In this document: positions 26,154 to 34,033 of the stretch, in pieces
Layout of the letters: each line of letters starts with the position of its first letter
Numbering within the stretch: the stretch's first letter is position 1
Source of the DNA: an uncultured Bacilli bacterium
Lineage (GTDB): Bacteria > Bacillota_I > Bacilli_A > RF39 > UBA660
Direction of reading: 5' to 3'
DNA length: 64,000 nucleotides
Assembly: GCA_934183185.1 (NCBI GenBank)
Contig: CAKPSO010000001.1
Coordinates: forward strand, 27,273-91,272
Made by a program: the position numbers and the translations under genes
Notes under the pieces: model-generated
The model's database searches: none
What the model was told of the DNA's origin: nothing
The model's input: only the letters and a program-made list of their open reading frames with translations

Positions 26154-27815
26154 TCATCCATTAATAACAACATCATTGCCGAACATTTGTACGGCTTTAT
26201 CTTTTACAGTACTAACAGTACTAGAAGACAATAAAACATCATTATCAGCACTTATTATTTTATCACTAGTATCAGGAATTGTACAATATTCATACGTAAT
26301 TCCCTTATTTTTATTTTCAATATACTCTTTTTTCAACTGATTCCATTTATCAGTAGTAATTATAGCAATTTTATAATTTCCAGAGAAAATTTTATTAAAT
26401 AATAACTCTACATTATCAATAATTTTATATCCCCTATCAACCATAGATTCATAATCAAAAGTTATAATTATTTCATTAGGGGATGCAGCACGAACTACTC
26501 CATCAGCAATATAACAAGCAACAGCACCATATTGACTATCAAGTGCGTAATTATCAAATAATTTCCAATTTTCTTTTATGTTTTTTAAGATATTTTTATC
26601 CGCCATAGCAAAACAATTATTTATAATTAAATTATTGACTTCTAAAATATGGTTCAAACCATCATTACTACTAATATTAGTAGTATTTTGATCATTAAAA
26701 CTATCACTTATACTATTTTCAGTATTTGAAATAGAATTTTCAGAGTCATTAATGATATCATTTGAGCTGCAACTAACATCAGTAATTAAATTCAAAAAAG
26801 ATAACATTTTAATTTCAAAAGCTATGCGAATATTACTAGCAAATCTAATAGCTGAAGGTAAATTACTAAAATTATCAACAAATTTAAGTAAAAATTGAAT
26901 ATCAAAGTCTATAGATTCACTCATATAATAAGAAACAATATAATCACGACATAAAAGGAGTAAATCTTGACTAAAAATCAGTAAATCCTTTCCCTGATTA
27001 TAAATTAAATCTATGAAATTAATAATTTTAGACACATCTTTATTTTCTATATAACGAAGAAAATTAATTTTTTCGGTTTTAGAAACAATTCCATTCAATT
27101 CTTCAAATTCTACCATAGTAATCTTACTAGTTGAATAAGAAGCAACTTTATCTAGCATACCAATAGCATCACGCATACCCCCATCAGCAAGATTAGCTAT
27201 AGCCTTAAGAACATCATCATCAATAATAATATTCTCATTCTTAGATATATATGATAATCTCTCAAATATTTCATTTTCACTAAGTCTTTTAAATTCAAAG
27301 CACTGACAACGAGAAATAATAGTAGAAGGTACCTTATGTAAATCAGTAGTAGCCAACACAAAAATGATATGTTCCGGCGGTTCCTCAAGCGTTTTAAGTA
27401 AAGCATTAAAAGCACCTGTAGAAAGCATATGAACCTCATCAATAATGTAAACCTTATATAGTAATTCTGAAGGTACTAAACTGATTTTATTTCTAATTTC
27501 CCTTATTTCATCTACACCATTATTAGAAGCAGCATCAATTTCAATAATATCAGAAGTACTATGTTCAATTATAGACAAACAATTTTTACATTTTCCACAG
27601 GCCAAACCATCTATGGGACTTAAACAATTAACATTTTGAGCCAAAATTTTAGCCATAGTGGTTTTTCCTGTTCCACGAGGCCCAGAAAACATATAGGCAT
27701 GACTAATTCTACCTTCAAGTAAAGAATTTTTTATTATTTTAACTATAGATTTTTGTCCAACAACATCACTTAATGAAGAAGGTCTATATTTTCTATATAA
27801 AGCATGATATGACAT
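26154..27815 (-). CDS. dnaX: DNA polymerase III gamma/tau subunit
   Basis: Clamp-loader ATPase, 553 residues. YRPSSLSDVVGQ, Walker A GPRGTGKT at 45-52, zinc site with Cys64, CGKCKNC near 73-79, DEVH at 126-129 and the sensor ISRCQCFEFK are clear. The tau-like C-terminal part includes a Ser/Asn/Asp-rich linker around 355-385, then a folded domain. No slippery A-run frameshift signal typical of E. coli dnaX was noted. Start has TTTGGAGG upstream. First gene of the dnaX operon. Confidence 0.96.
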   Translation of the reverse strand: MSYHALYRKYRPSSLSDVVGQKSIVKIIKNSLLEGRISHAYMFSGPRGTGKTTMAKILAQNVNCLSPIDGLACGKCKNCLSIIEHSTSDIIEIDAASNNGVDEIREIRNKISLVPSELLYKVYIIDEVHMLSTGAFNALLKTLEEPPEHIIFVLATTDLHKVPSTIISRCQCFEFKRLSENEIFERLSYISKNENIIIDDDVLKAIANLADGGMRDAIGMLDKVASYSTSKITMVEFEELNGIVSKTEKINFLRYIENKDVSKIINFIDLIYNQGKDLLIFSQDLLLLCRDYIVSYYMSESIDFDIQFLLKFVDNFSNLPSAIRFASNIRIAFEIKMLSFLNLITDVSCSSNDIINDSENSISNTENSISDSFNDQNTTNISSNDGLNHILEVNNLIINNCFAMADKNILKNIKENWKLFDNYALDSQYGAVACYIADGVVRAASPNEIIITFDYESMVDRGYKIIDNVELLFNKIFSGNYKIAIITTDKWNQLKKEYIENKNKGITYEYCTIPDTSDKIISADNDVLLSSSTVSTVKDKAVQMFGNDVVING

Positions 27816-27872
27816 GTTACACCTCCAAAGTATCTATATTATATCATAAAAAAAAAAATAGCGAATTATTTA

Positions 27873-28310
27873 CTACCTTTTTTCTGAAAAAAAATCTTTG
27901 AGTAGTTTTCCACAAGTATTTTCTAGTATACCTCCAGTAATTTCCACAATATTAGAATTTTTAGCATTAAAAATAGAATATATTAACCCTTTATCCACAT
28001 TATCATTGTTTGCACCATAAACCACCATTTTAATACGAGATTGAGAAATAGCACTAGCACACATAGGACATGGTAATAAAGTAACATACATAACACAATC
28101 AGATAATCTCCAATTTTTCTTTTGTTTAGTTGCCTCTATTATAGCATTTACTTCAGCATGAAAAATAGCACATTTACTTGAATCCTTAGTATTATGGGCT
28201 CTAGAAACTATTCCGTTATTATCCACAATAACAGCTCCAATGGGAACCTCACCACAATCATAAGCTTTTTTTGCTTCAATTAATGCCTCATTCATATAAA
28301 ATTCATCCAT
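27873..28310 (-). CDS. tadA: tRNA-specific adenosine deaminase
   Basis: Converts A34 to inosine in tRNA-Arg(ACG). 145 residues with zinc ligands in FHAEVNAI (His and catalytic Glu) and PCPMCASAI. N-terminus DEFYMNEALIEAKKAYD and VPIGAVIV are typical. The ATG at 28310 with AGGTGAT is preferred; a nine-codon extension would run into the SRP RNA gene. The tadA-SRP RNA-dnaX order matches Bacillus (yaaJ-scr-dnaX) with the order of the first two changed relative to transcription. Confidence 0.95.
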   Translation of the reverse strand: MDEFYMNEALIEAKKAYDCGEVPIGAVIVDNNGIVSRAHNTKDSSKCAIFHAEVNAIIEATKQKKNWRLSDCVMYVTLLPCPMCASAISQSRIKMVVYGANNDNVDKGLIYSIFNAKNSNIVEITGGILENTCGKLLKDFFSEKR

Positions 28311-28322
28311 ATAATCACCTAT

Positions 28323-28403
28323 AAAAAAAGTGCACATAAATATTAAATGTTAAGGCTGCTACCTTCCAGTCCTGACCTAGTTCCATCAATATTTATTGCA
28401 CAA
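28323..28403 (-). ncRNA. ffs: Small signal recognition particle RNA (4.5S type)
   Basis: On the minus strand the universal SRP domain IV motif is present: GGTCAGGACTGGAAGGTAGC with the following AGCC, at about 28353-28377. Flanks TGTGCAATAAATATTGATGG and TTAATATTTATGTGCAC pair to form the long helix, giving a molecule of about 75 nt without the Alu domain found in Bacillus scRNA. A T-run (28323-28329) just past the 3' end serves as terminator. Lies directly upstream of tadA. Confidence 0.93.
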
Positions 28404-28459
28404 CATTATAATAATATATTTTTCCAATATAATCAACTCTTTTTGTGTATAAAAATATA

Positions 28460-28475
28460 TGTTCCACGTGAAACA
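28460..28475. promoter_or_regulatory. parS: parS site 1
   Basis: TGTTCCACGTGAAACA, a full match to the Bacillus parS consensus TGTTNCACGTGAAACA. A TTATACACA DnaA box lies 8 bp upstream (28444-28452). No Noc site attached. Confidence 0.95.
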
Positions 28476-28623
28476 TATATTATCTATTTTTAAAAGTATT
28501 TTTTTATAATTAAATAAGGAATAATAAAGAAAATATACATTAATAATTATAAAGATATTAATCATAACGCTATCTAATGTTAAATATAGTAATTTTATTT
28601 TAATTAAAGTGGATAATTATAAA

Positions 28624-28639
28624 TGTTTCACGTGAAACA
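28624..28639. promoter_or_regulatory. parS: parS site 2 (module A)
   Basis: TGTTTCACGTGAAACA, a perfect 16-bp palindrome. Noc site begins 12 bp later. Confidence 0.97.
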
Positions 28640-28651
28640 TTGTATAAAATT

Positions 28652-28665
28652 ATTTCCCGGGAAAT
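28652..28665. promoter_or_regulatory. Noc-binding site, module A
   Basis: ATTTCCCGGGAAAT, perfect consensus; palindrome extends to 24 bp (28647-28670). Confidence 0.88.
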
Positions 28666-28752
28666 AATTTACTCATAAAAATTAAATTCTGATCTAGAAT
28701 TAAAAAAATGAATTACAATACACATAAAATATAATATAAATTAAATAAGTAA

Positions 28753-28768
28753 TGTTCCACGTGAAACA
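28753..28768. promoter_or_regulatory. parS: parS site 3
   Basis: TGTTCCACGTGAAACA followed by TTGTGTATAA (DnaA box TTATACACA at 28770-28778 on the minus strand) but without a Noc palindrome: the module is half complete. Confidence 0.95.
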
Positions 28769-28915
28769 TTGTGTATAACTTTTAATATTCTTTATTAACT
28801 TAATATTCAATTAATTATCAATAATCATAACCAACAAACTACATTAAAAAGCGAAAATATAATAATTAACATAAAAATTAAGTAATTCTAGTTCAATTAA
28901 AGGAATATTAGATAA

Positions 28916-28931
28916 TGTTTCACGTGGAACA
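28916..28931. promoter_or_regulatory. parS: parS site 4 (module B)
   Basis: TGTTTCACGTGGAACA, one arm differing at one base as in many natural parS sites. Confidence 0.95.
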
Positions 28932-28943
28932 TTGTGCATAATT

Positions 28944-28957
28944 ATTTCCCGGGAAAT
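28944..28957. promoter_or_regulatory. Noc-binding site, module B
   Basis: Perfect ATTTCCCGGGAAAT; palindrome extends to 22 bp (28940-28961). Confidence 0.88.
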
Positions 28958-28983
28958 AATTTACTTATAAATGTGCATTTAAT

Positions 28984-29016
28984 TATGTTCAAATAGTGAC
29001 TTATTATTTGAACATA
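28984..29016. repeat. 12-bp inverted repeat
   Basis: Perfect arms TATGTTCAAATA (28984-28995) and TATTTGAACATA (29005-29016) around a nine-base spacer, 23 bp after module B's Noc palindrome. No T-run follows, so it is not an obvious terminator. Confidence 0.8.
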
Positions 29017-29051
29017 GGTAAATTAAAAAATATTTATAATTCAAGAGAAAT

Positions 29052-29089
29052 TTATTTTATATATTTTGCATGGAGCATATATAAAATAA
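29052..29089. repeat. 13-bp AT-rich inverted repeat
   Basis: Perfect arms TTATTTTATATAT (29052-29064) and ATATATAAAATAA (29077-29089) with a 12-base loop. AT-only, so less significant than the previous one; could be a hairpin or an unwinding element. Confidence 0.6.
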
Positions 29090-29222
29090 TTAACTATCAA
29101 TAAATATTTTTGTCATAATACTAAAAACTACAGTTAAAATTTAATAATGTAATTAATCATAATAAATTTTGCTTAATAAAAATTTGAAATAAATATAATG
29201 ATTAAGAGTAATAATTTATCAA

Positions 29223-29238
29223 TGTTTCACGTGGAACA
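29223..29238. promoter_or_regulatory. parS: parS site 5 (module C)
   Basis: TGTTTCACGTGGAACA, same variant as site 4. Confidence 0.95.
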
Positions 29239-29250
29239 TTGTGTATAATT

Positions 29251-29264
29251 ATTTCCCGGGAAAT
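29251..29264. promoter_or_regulatory. Noc-binding site, module C
   Basis: Perfect ATTTCCCGGGAAAT; palindrome extends to 22 bp (29247-29268). Confidence 0.88.
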
Positions 29265-29421
29265 AATTTACCCATAAATATACAACTTAATGTAGATTAA
29301 ATAACCTTTTATTACTTGAAAGTAAGCAAATTATTACTCATATTATTTACAATCGTAATAAAATTAAAAAAATAATTAATGTTACAATATAAACATATTA
29401 TCCACAATATTTTTAAAACGA

Positions 29422-29437
29422 TGTTCCACGTGAAACA
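29422..29437. promoter_or_regulatory. parS: parS site 6
   Basis: TGTTCCACGTGAAACA, 16 bp after a perfect TTATCCACA DnaA box (29398-29406) and touching the gyrA terminator. Confidence 0.95.
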
Positions 29438-29438
29438 T

Positions 29439-29468
29439 AAAAAAATGGCATATTCACGCCATTTTTTT
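29439..29468 (-). terminator. Rho-independent terminator after gyrA
   Basis: Minus-strand stem AAAAAATGGC/GCCATTTTTT with an eight-base loop, overlapping the gyrA stop codon and abutting parS site 6. Confidence 0.85.
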
Positions 29469-32082
29469 AATTTTCTATAGGACTTTCTCCTGTTTCATCA
29501 AGAGATTCACCCTCATCTTCTTTAATAATTGTAGAAACAGTAGCTACCTTTTGATCATCCTTTAATTTAATTAATCTAACACCTTGTGTAGCTCTACTTA
29601 AAGTAGAAATTTGATCCATAGACATTCTCATAATGATACCATTATCAGTAATTATTACTAAATCCTCATTACCAGTAACAGCCTTTAAAGTAACCATCAT
29701 ACCATTTTTATCAGTTACATTTAAAGCCTTAACACCCTTACTTCCACGATGTGTTAATCTATATTCATCAATAGGTGTCTTTTTACCATATCCATTTTCA
29801 GTAACAACTAATACCTGTTCATCAGAAGTTATAATCTCACTACCAACAACTTTTGCACCATCTAAATCAATTCCACGAACACCAGATGCACTTCTTCCCA
29901 TTACACGAATTTCGTTTTCCACAAATCTAACCATTCTACCATTAGAAGCACCAATAATTATCTCATTATCCCCAGTTGTCTTTCGAACAGCTATTAACTC
30001 ATCATTCTCCTTTAATCCAATAGCTATTTTCCCACTACTACGAATATTATCAAATTCAGATAAATTTGTTCTCTTAACAACTCCATCCTTAGTTACAAAG
30101 AATAAATACTTATATTCGTGTTCCTTAGCACTAAGCGAAATAATAGAATTAATCTTTTCATCCTTTTCAAGTGATAATAAATTAATAATTGGCAGTCCCT
30201 TACTTTGCCTGCTAAATTCTGGAACCTCATAACCTTTCATTCTATACACTTTTCCCTTATTACTAAAGAATAATATATAATCATGAGTCTCCATATTTAA
30301 CATTTTTTCCACAAAATCCTCTTCATTAGTTGACATACCCTTTATACCAACACCACCACGATTTTGTGTTCTATACTCATCAGCAAGCATTCTCTTAATA
30401 TAACCTCTGTTAGTCAAAGTTATTAAAATGTTTTCCACAGGTATAAGTGATTCATCCTCAATATAATCAACAGCTGTCATATCTATCTTAGTTCTACGAT
30501 CATCACTGTATTTTTTCTTAATTTCTAACATTTCATTCTTAATAATGTCCAAAACCCTTTGCCCATTAGCTAAAATATCCTTATAATCAGCTATTTTAAC
30601 TAATAAATCATTTAATTCAGCCTCAATCTTTCCACGTTCCAATCCAGTTAAACGACGTAATCTCATTTCAAGAATACTGTTAGCCTGAATCTCATCTAAA
30701 TTAAATCTAGACATTAAATTAGCCCTAGCATCATCATCACTCTCAGCTGCCCTAATAATACGAACAACCTCATCAATATTATCAAGTGCTATACGCAATC
30801 CTTCTAAAATGTGGACTCTTTCCTCAGCCTTCCCTAAATCATATCTAGTTCTTCTAATAATTACCTCTTTTTGATGATCAATATACTTAGAAATAATATC
30901 CTTTATACCCAAAGTTCTAGGAGTTTGACCATCAAGAACTAAGAAAATAATACCATATGATATTTGAAAATTAGTGTGTTTATATAACTGATTTAAAATA
31001 ACCTGAGCATTAGCATCCTTCTTTAAAGTAATAGTTATTTTAATACCATTTTTTAAATCAGTATGATAATCAGAAATACCCTCTATCGTCTTATTATGTA
31101 CTAATTCAGCAACCTTATTTTTTAGTTCCATAGTATTTACACCATAAGGAACCTCATCAATAATAATACAACTATGATTACCCTGTTCTTCAATAGTAGC
31201 TTTACTACGAATAGTAATAGATCCTCTACCAGTTTCATAAGCCTTTTTAATACCAGAATTTCCTAAAATAATACCACCTGTAGGAAAATCAGGACCTTTT
31301 ATGTATTGCATCAATCCTAAAGTATCAATTTCTGGATTATCTATATAAGCAACACAACCATCTATAACCTCGCCAAGATTATGTGGAGGAATATTAGTAG
31401 CCATACCAACAGCAATTCCCATTGAACCATTAACAAGAACATTAGGAAATCTCGAAGGTAAAACCCTAGGTTCCTTTCTAGTAGCATCAAAGTTGTCATC
31501 CATATCAACAGTATCCTTATTAATATCCCTAAGCAATTCTAGTGATATCTTAGCTAATCTTGACTCAGTATAACGCATAGCAGCTGCGCCATCACCCTCA
31601 ATATTACCAAAGTTACCATGTCCATCAATTAACATATATCTTTGGTTAAAATCCTGAGCTAAACGCACCATTGCCTCATAAATAGAACTATCTCCATGAG
31701 GATGATAATTACCCATAACTTCTCCGACCGTTTTAGCGCTCTTTCTATGAGGTTTGTCAGGAGTATAACCTGATTCATACATAGACCATAAAATACGTCT
31801 GTGAACAGGCTTTAAACCATCTCTAAGGTCAGGTAAAGCACGTGATTTAATAACACTCATCGAATATTCCATAAAAGATGTCTTAACTTCATCAACGATA
31901 TTATTATGATCTAACCTATCTCTTTCATGAAAATATCCACTAAAATTATTACCAATATTCATTTTATCCACATCTTGTTGAGAATTATTATCATTAATAA
32001 TAGTATTAGAATCACTATTCTGCTCTTGACTATCATCACCTGCTCTATTTAATAACTCATTTAAATCATCTTTATTATCCAT
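29467..32082 (-). CDS. gyrA: DNA gyrase subunit A
   Basis: Breakage-reunion subunit that introduces negative supercoils with GyrB. 871 residues. An N-terminal extension of about 65 residues rich in Asp, Asn and Gln precedes the conserved SFMEYSMSVIKSRALPDLRDG. The quinolone-resistance region GNYHPHGDSSIYEAM shows the usual Ser and Glu, and the catalytic Tyr is in AAMRYTESRL. The GyrA box appears as QNRGGVGIKG, with C-terminal beta-pinwheel repeats after it. The acidic N-terminal extension is longer than in most homologues. Eleven bases after gyrB. Confidence 0.97.
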   Translation of the reverse strand: MDNKDDLNELLNRAGDDSQEQNSDSNTIINDNNSQQDVDKMNIGNNFSGYFHERDRLDHNNIVDEVKTSFMEYSMSVIKSRALPDLRDGLKPVHRRILWSMYESGYTPDKPHRKSAKTVGEVMGNYHPHGDSSIYEAMVRLAQDFNQRYMLIDGHGNFGNIEGDGAAAMRYTESRLAKISLELLRDINKDTVDMDDNFDATRKEPRVLPSRFPNVLVNGSMGIAVGMATNIPPHNLGEVIDGCVAYIDNPEIDTLGLMQYIKGPDFPTGGIILGNSGIKKAYETGRGSITIRSKATIEEQGNHSCIIIDEVPYGVNTMELKNKVAELVHNKTIEGISDYHTDLKNGIKITITLKKDANAQVILNQLYKHTNFQISYGIIFLVLDGQTPRTLGIKDIISKYIDHQKEVIIRRTRYDLGKAEERVHILEGLRIALDNIDEVVRIIRAAESDDDARANLMSRFNLDEIQANSILEMRLRRLTGLERGKIEAELNDLLVKIADYKDILANGQRVLDIIKNEMLEIKKKYSDDRRTKIDMTAVDYIEDESLIPVENILITLTNRGYIKRMLADEYRTQNRGGVGIKGMSTNEEDFVEKMLNMETHDYILFFSNKGKVYRMKGYEVPEFSRQSKGLPIINLLSLEKDEKINSIISLSAKEHEYKYLFFVTKDGVVKRTNLSEFDNIRSSGKIAIGLKENDELIAVRKTTGDNEIIIGASNGRMVRFVENEIRVMGRSASGVRGIDLDGAKVVGSEIITSDEQVLVVTENGYGKKTPIDEYRLTHRGSKGVKALNVTDKNGMMVTLKAVTGNEDLVIITDNGIIMRMSMDQISTLSRATQGVRLIKLKDDQKVATVSTIIKEDEGESLDETGESPIEN

Positions 32083-32093
32083 AATACACCACC

Positions 32094-34031
32094 CTAAATA
32101 TCAATATTCTGCACATAATCAGCATTTTCTTCTATAAACTTACGCCTAGGCTCAACTTCATCACCCATTAATTTTTCAAAAATAGAATCAGCCGCTACAC
32201 AATCTTCAACTGTAATTTTTCTCAATACTCTCTTTTCAATATCCATAGTTGTTTCATTTAATTCTTCAGCATCCATTTCTCCTAAACCTTTCATACGAGC
32301 TATTTCTGCCTTAGAACGAACATTTTCGGGTAACGTTACTAAATAATCAGCCAACTCTTCATCATTTAACACATATTTTCTAGTTTTACCATGTTGAATT
32401 CTATAAAGTGGTGGTTGAGCAGCATAAACATGCCCAGCCTCAACAATAGGTCTAAAGAAGCGATAAAATAATGTTAGTAATAATACACGAATATGTGAAC
32501 CATCAACATCGGCATCAGTCATAATAATAATCTTATCATAACGTAATTTAGATAAATCAAAGTATTCCCCGATACCAGTACCAAAAGCTGTAATAATAGT
32601 TTTGATTTCCTCATTGCCAAGTGCTTTATCCACTCTAGCCTTCTCAACATTCAAAATTTTACCTCTAAGTGGTAAAATAGCCTGAGTCATAGAATCTCTA
32701 CCCTTTTTAGCAGATCCACCTGCACTATCCCCTTCGACTATGAATATTTCTGAAACACTAGGATCCTTACTCTTACAATCAGATAACTTTCCAAAGAAAT
32801 TAGTTACAGCCAAATCACTTTTTCTAGTAGCTTCTCTTGCACGTTTAGCAGCCATTCTAGCATTTCTAGCTAAAATAGCTTTATTAACTATAATTTTAGC
32901 CTCATCAGGATTTTCTAATAAAAATCTTTCAAATCCTTCTGAAAAAACACTATCAGCAAGTCCACGTACTTCTGAATTACCTAATCTTCCCTTAGTTTGA
33001 CCCTCAAACTGAGGATTTGGATGCTTACATGAAATAATCATAGTAAGTCCTTCTTTAACATCATCCTCTTTTAAATTTTCATCTTTGTCTTTCAACATAT
33101 TATTCTTACGAGCATAATTATTAATTACCCTAGATAAAGCCCTTTTAACACCATCTTCATGAGTACCACCATCATGAGTATTAATATTATTAACAAAAGA
33201 ATAAATATTAGTATTATAAGAAGTATTATACTGCATAGCTACTTCAAAAAATACATTATCTTTTTCTCCACTTAAATGAATAATATCATCATGTATAGGA
33301 GTCTTCTCCTGATTTATAAATCTAACATACTCGCTTATACCACCTTCATACAAGAATGTTTCACCAGTAGTATCTTCAAGATCTCTATCATCTCTTATAT
33401 TAATTGATAAACCTCTATTTAAAAATGCCAATTCTCTTACTCTAACTTTCAAAGTTTCATAATCATAAATATCAGTATCAAATATATCAGGATCAGGTTT
33501 AAATGTAACTGTAGTTCCTGTTCTAGATTCTTCACAATCACCTATTACATGAAGTGGTTCTACTGTATGTCCACCATTTTCAAATCTAATTTTATATATT
33601 TTACTATTTTTATATACTGTAACTTCAACCCATTTACTAAGAGCATTAACTACACTAGCTCCAACACCATGTAATCCTCCAGAAACTTTATAGCCTCCAC
33701 CACCAAATTTACCTCCAGCATGTAAAACTGTATAAACTGTTTCAACAGTAGATATCCCTGTTTTTGGATGTACATCAACTGGTATTCCTCTACCATCATC
33801 TTTTACTGTAATAGAATTATCTTTGTTTATAACTACCTCTATATTATTACAGTACCCAGCTAAGGCTTCATCTATTGCATTATCAACTATTTCCCATACT
33901 AAGTGATGCAATCCCTTAACATCTGTAGTTCCTATATACATTCCTGGCCTTTTTCTTACAGCCTCTAAACCTTCCAATACTTGAATATCAGAAGCATCAT
34001 AATGATTTGTTACTTTTTCTTCTAAACTCAT
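32094..34031 (-). CDS. gyrB: DNA gyrase subunit B
   Basis: ATPase subunit of gyrase, 645 residues. GHKL ATPase motifs: EIVDNAIDEALAGY, DDGRGIPVDVHP and GLHGVGASVVNALS. Toprim motifs EGDSAGGSAKKGRD and DADVDGSHI follow, and PLYRIQHGKTRKYV in the tail is typical of GyrB rather than ParE. Two bases after the recF stop, so recF-gyrB-gyrA form one operon as in Bacillus. Confidence 0.98.
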   Translation of the reverse strand: MSLEEKVTNHYDASDIQVLEGLEAVRKRPGMYIGTTDVKGLHHLVWEIVDNAIDEALAGYCNNIEVVINKDNSITVKDDGRGIPVDVHPKTGISTVETVYTVLHAGGKFGGGGYKVSGGLHGVGASVVNALSKWVEVTVYKNSKIYKIRFENGGHTVEPLHVIGDCEESRTGTTVTFKPDPDIFDTDIYDYETLKVRVRELAFLNRGLSINIRDDRDLEDTTGETFLYEGGISEYVRFINQEKTPIHDDIIHLSGEKDNVFFEVAMQYNTSYNTNIYSFVNNINTHDGGTHEDGVKRALSRVINNYARKNNMLKDKDENLKEDDVKEGLTMIISCKHPNPQFEGQTKGRLGNSEVRGLADSVFSEGFERFLLENPDEAKIIVNKAILARNARMAAKRAREATRKSDLAVTNFFGKLSDCKSKDPSVSEIFIVEGDSAGGSAKKGRDSMTQAILPLRGKILNVEKARVDKALGNEEIKTIITAFGTGIGEYFDLSKLRYDKIIIMTDADVDGSHIRVLLLTLFYRFFRPIVEAGHVYAAQPPLYRIQHGKTRKYVLNDEELADYLVTLPENVRSKAEIARMKGLGEMDAEELNETTMDIEKRVLRKITVEDCVAADSIFEKLMGDEVEPRRKFIEENADYVQNIDI

Positions 34032-34033
34032 AC

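Larger units (their letters stand above)
28624..28679 (+). repeat. Composite parS-Noc module A
   Basis: First of three 56-bp units with parS, a 12-bp spacer, the Noc palindrome and a conserved AATTTAC(N)2ATAAA tail. Its spacer (TTGTATAAAATT-like) does not hold a TTATNCACA box, but a one-mismatch box lies 7 bp upstream at 28608-28616. Confidence 0.85.
28916..28971 (+). repeat. Composite parS-DnaA-Noc module B
   Basis: Second 56-bp unit. The 12-bp spacer contains TGTGCATAA (28933-28941), i.e. DnaA box TTATGCACA on the minus strand, abutting the Noc palindrome. Confidence 0.85.
29223..29278 (+). repeat. Composite parS-DnaA-Noc module C
   Basis: Third 56-bp unit. Spacer holds TGTGTATAA (29240-29248), DnaA box TTATACACA on the minus strand. 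Differs from module B at only a few positions. Confidence 0.85.
28404..29438. other. Gene-free gap with parS, DnaA-box and Noc-site cluster
   Basis: About 1 kb between ffs and gyrA with no credible ORF in either strand. It contains six parS sites, five TTATNCACA DnaA boxes (28444-28452, 28770-28778, 28933-28941, 29240-29248 on the minus strand; 29398-29406 on the plus strand), three Noc-binding palindromes, and two long inverted repeats (28984-29016, 29052-29089). One further DnaA-box near match lies at 28608-28616. Given the compactness elsewhere, the gap is best read as a centromere-like hub; the DnaA role is inference. Confidence 0.85.

Noticed and set aside
28311..28337. Nine-codon extension of tadA
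   Set aside because: It would be encoded within the SRP RNA gene and its terminator; the ATG at 28310 has a proper ribosome site.
29633..30232. 199-codon plus-strand ORF inside gyrA
   Set aside because: Antisense shadow of the GyrA C-terminal domain.
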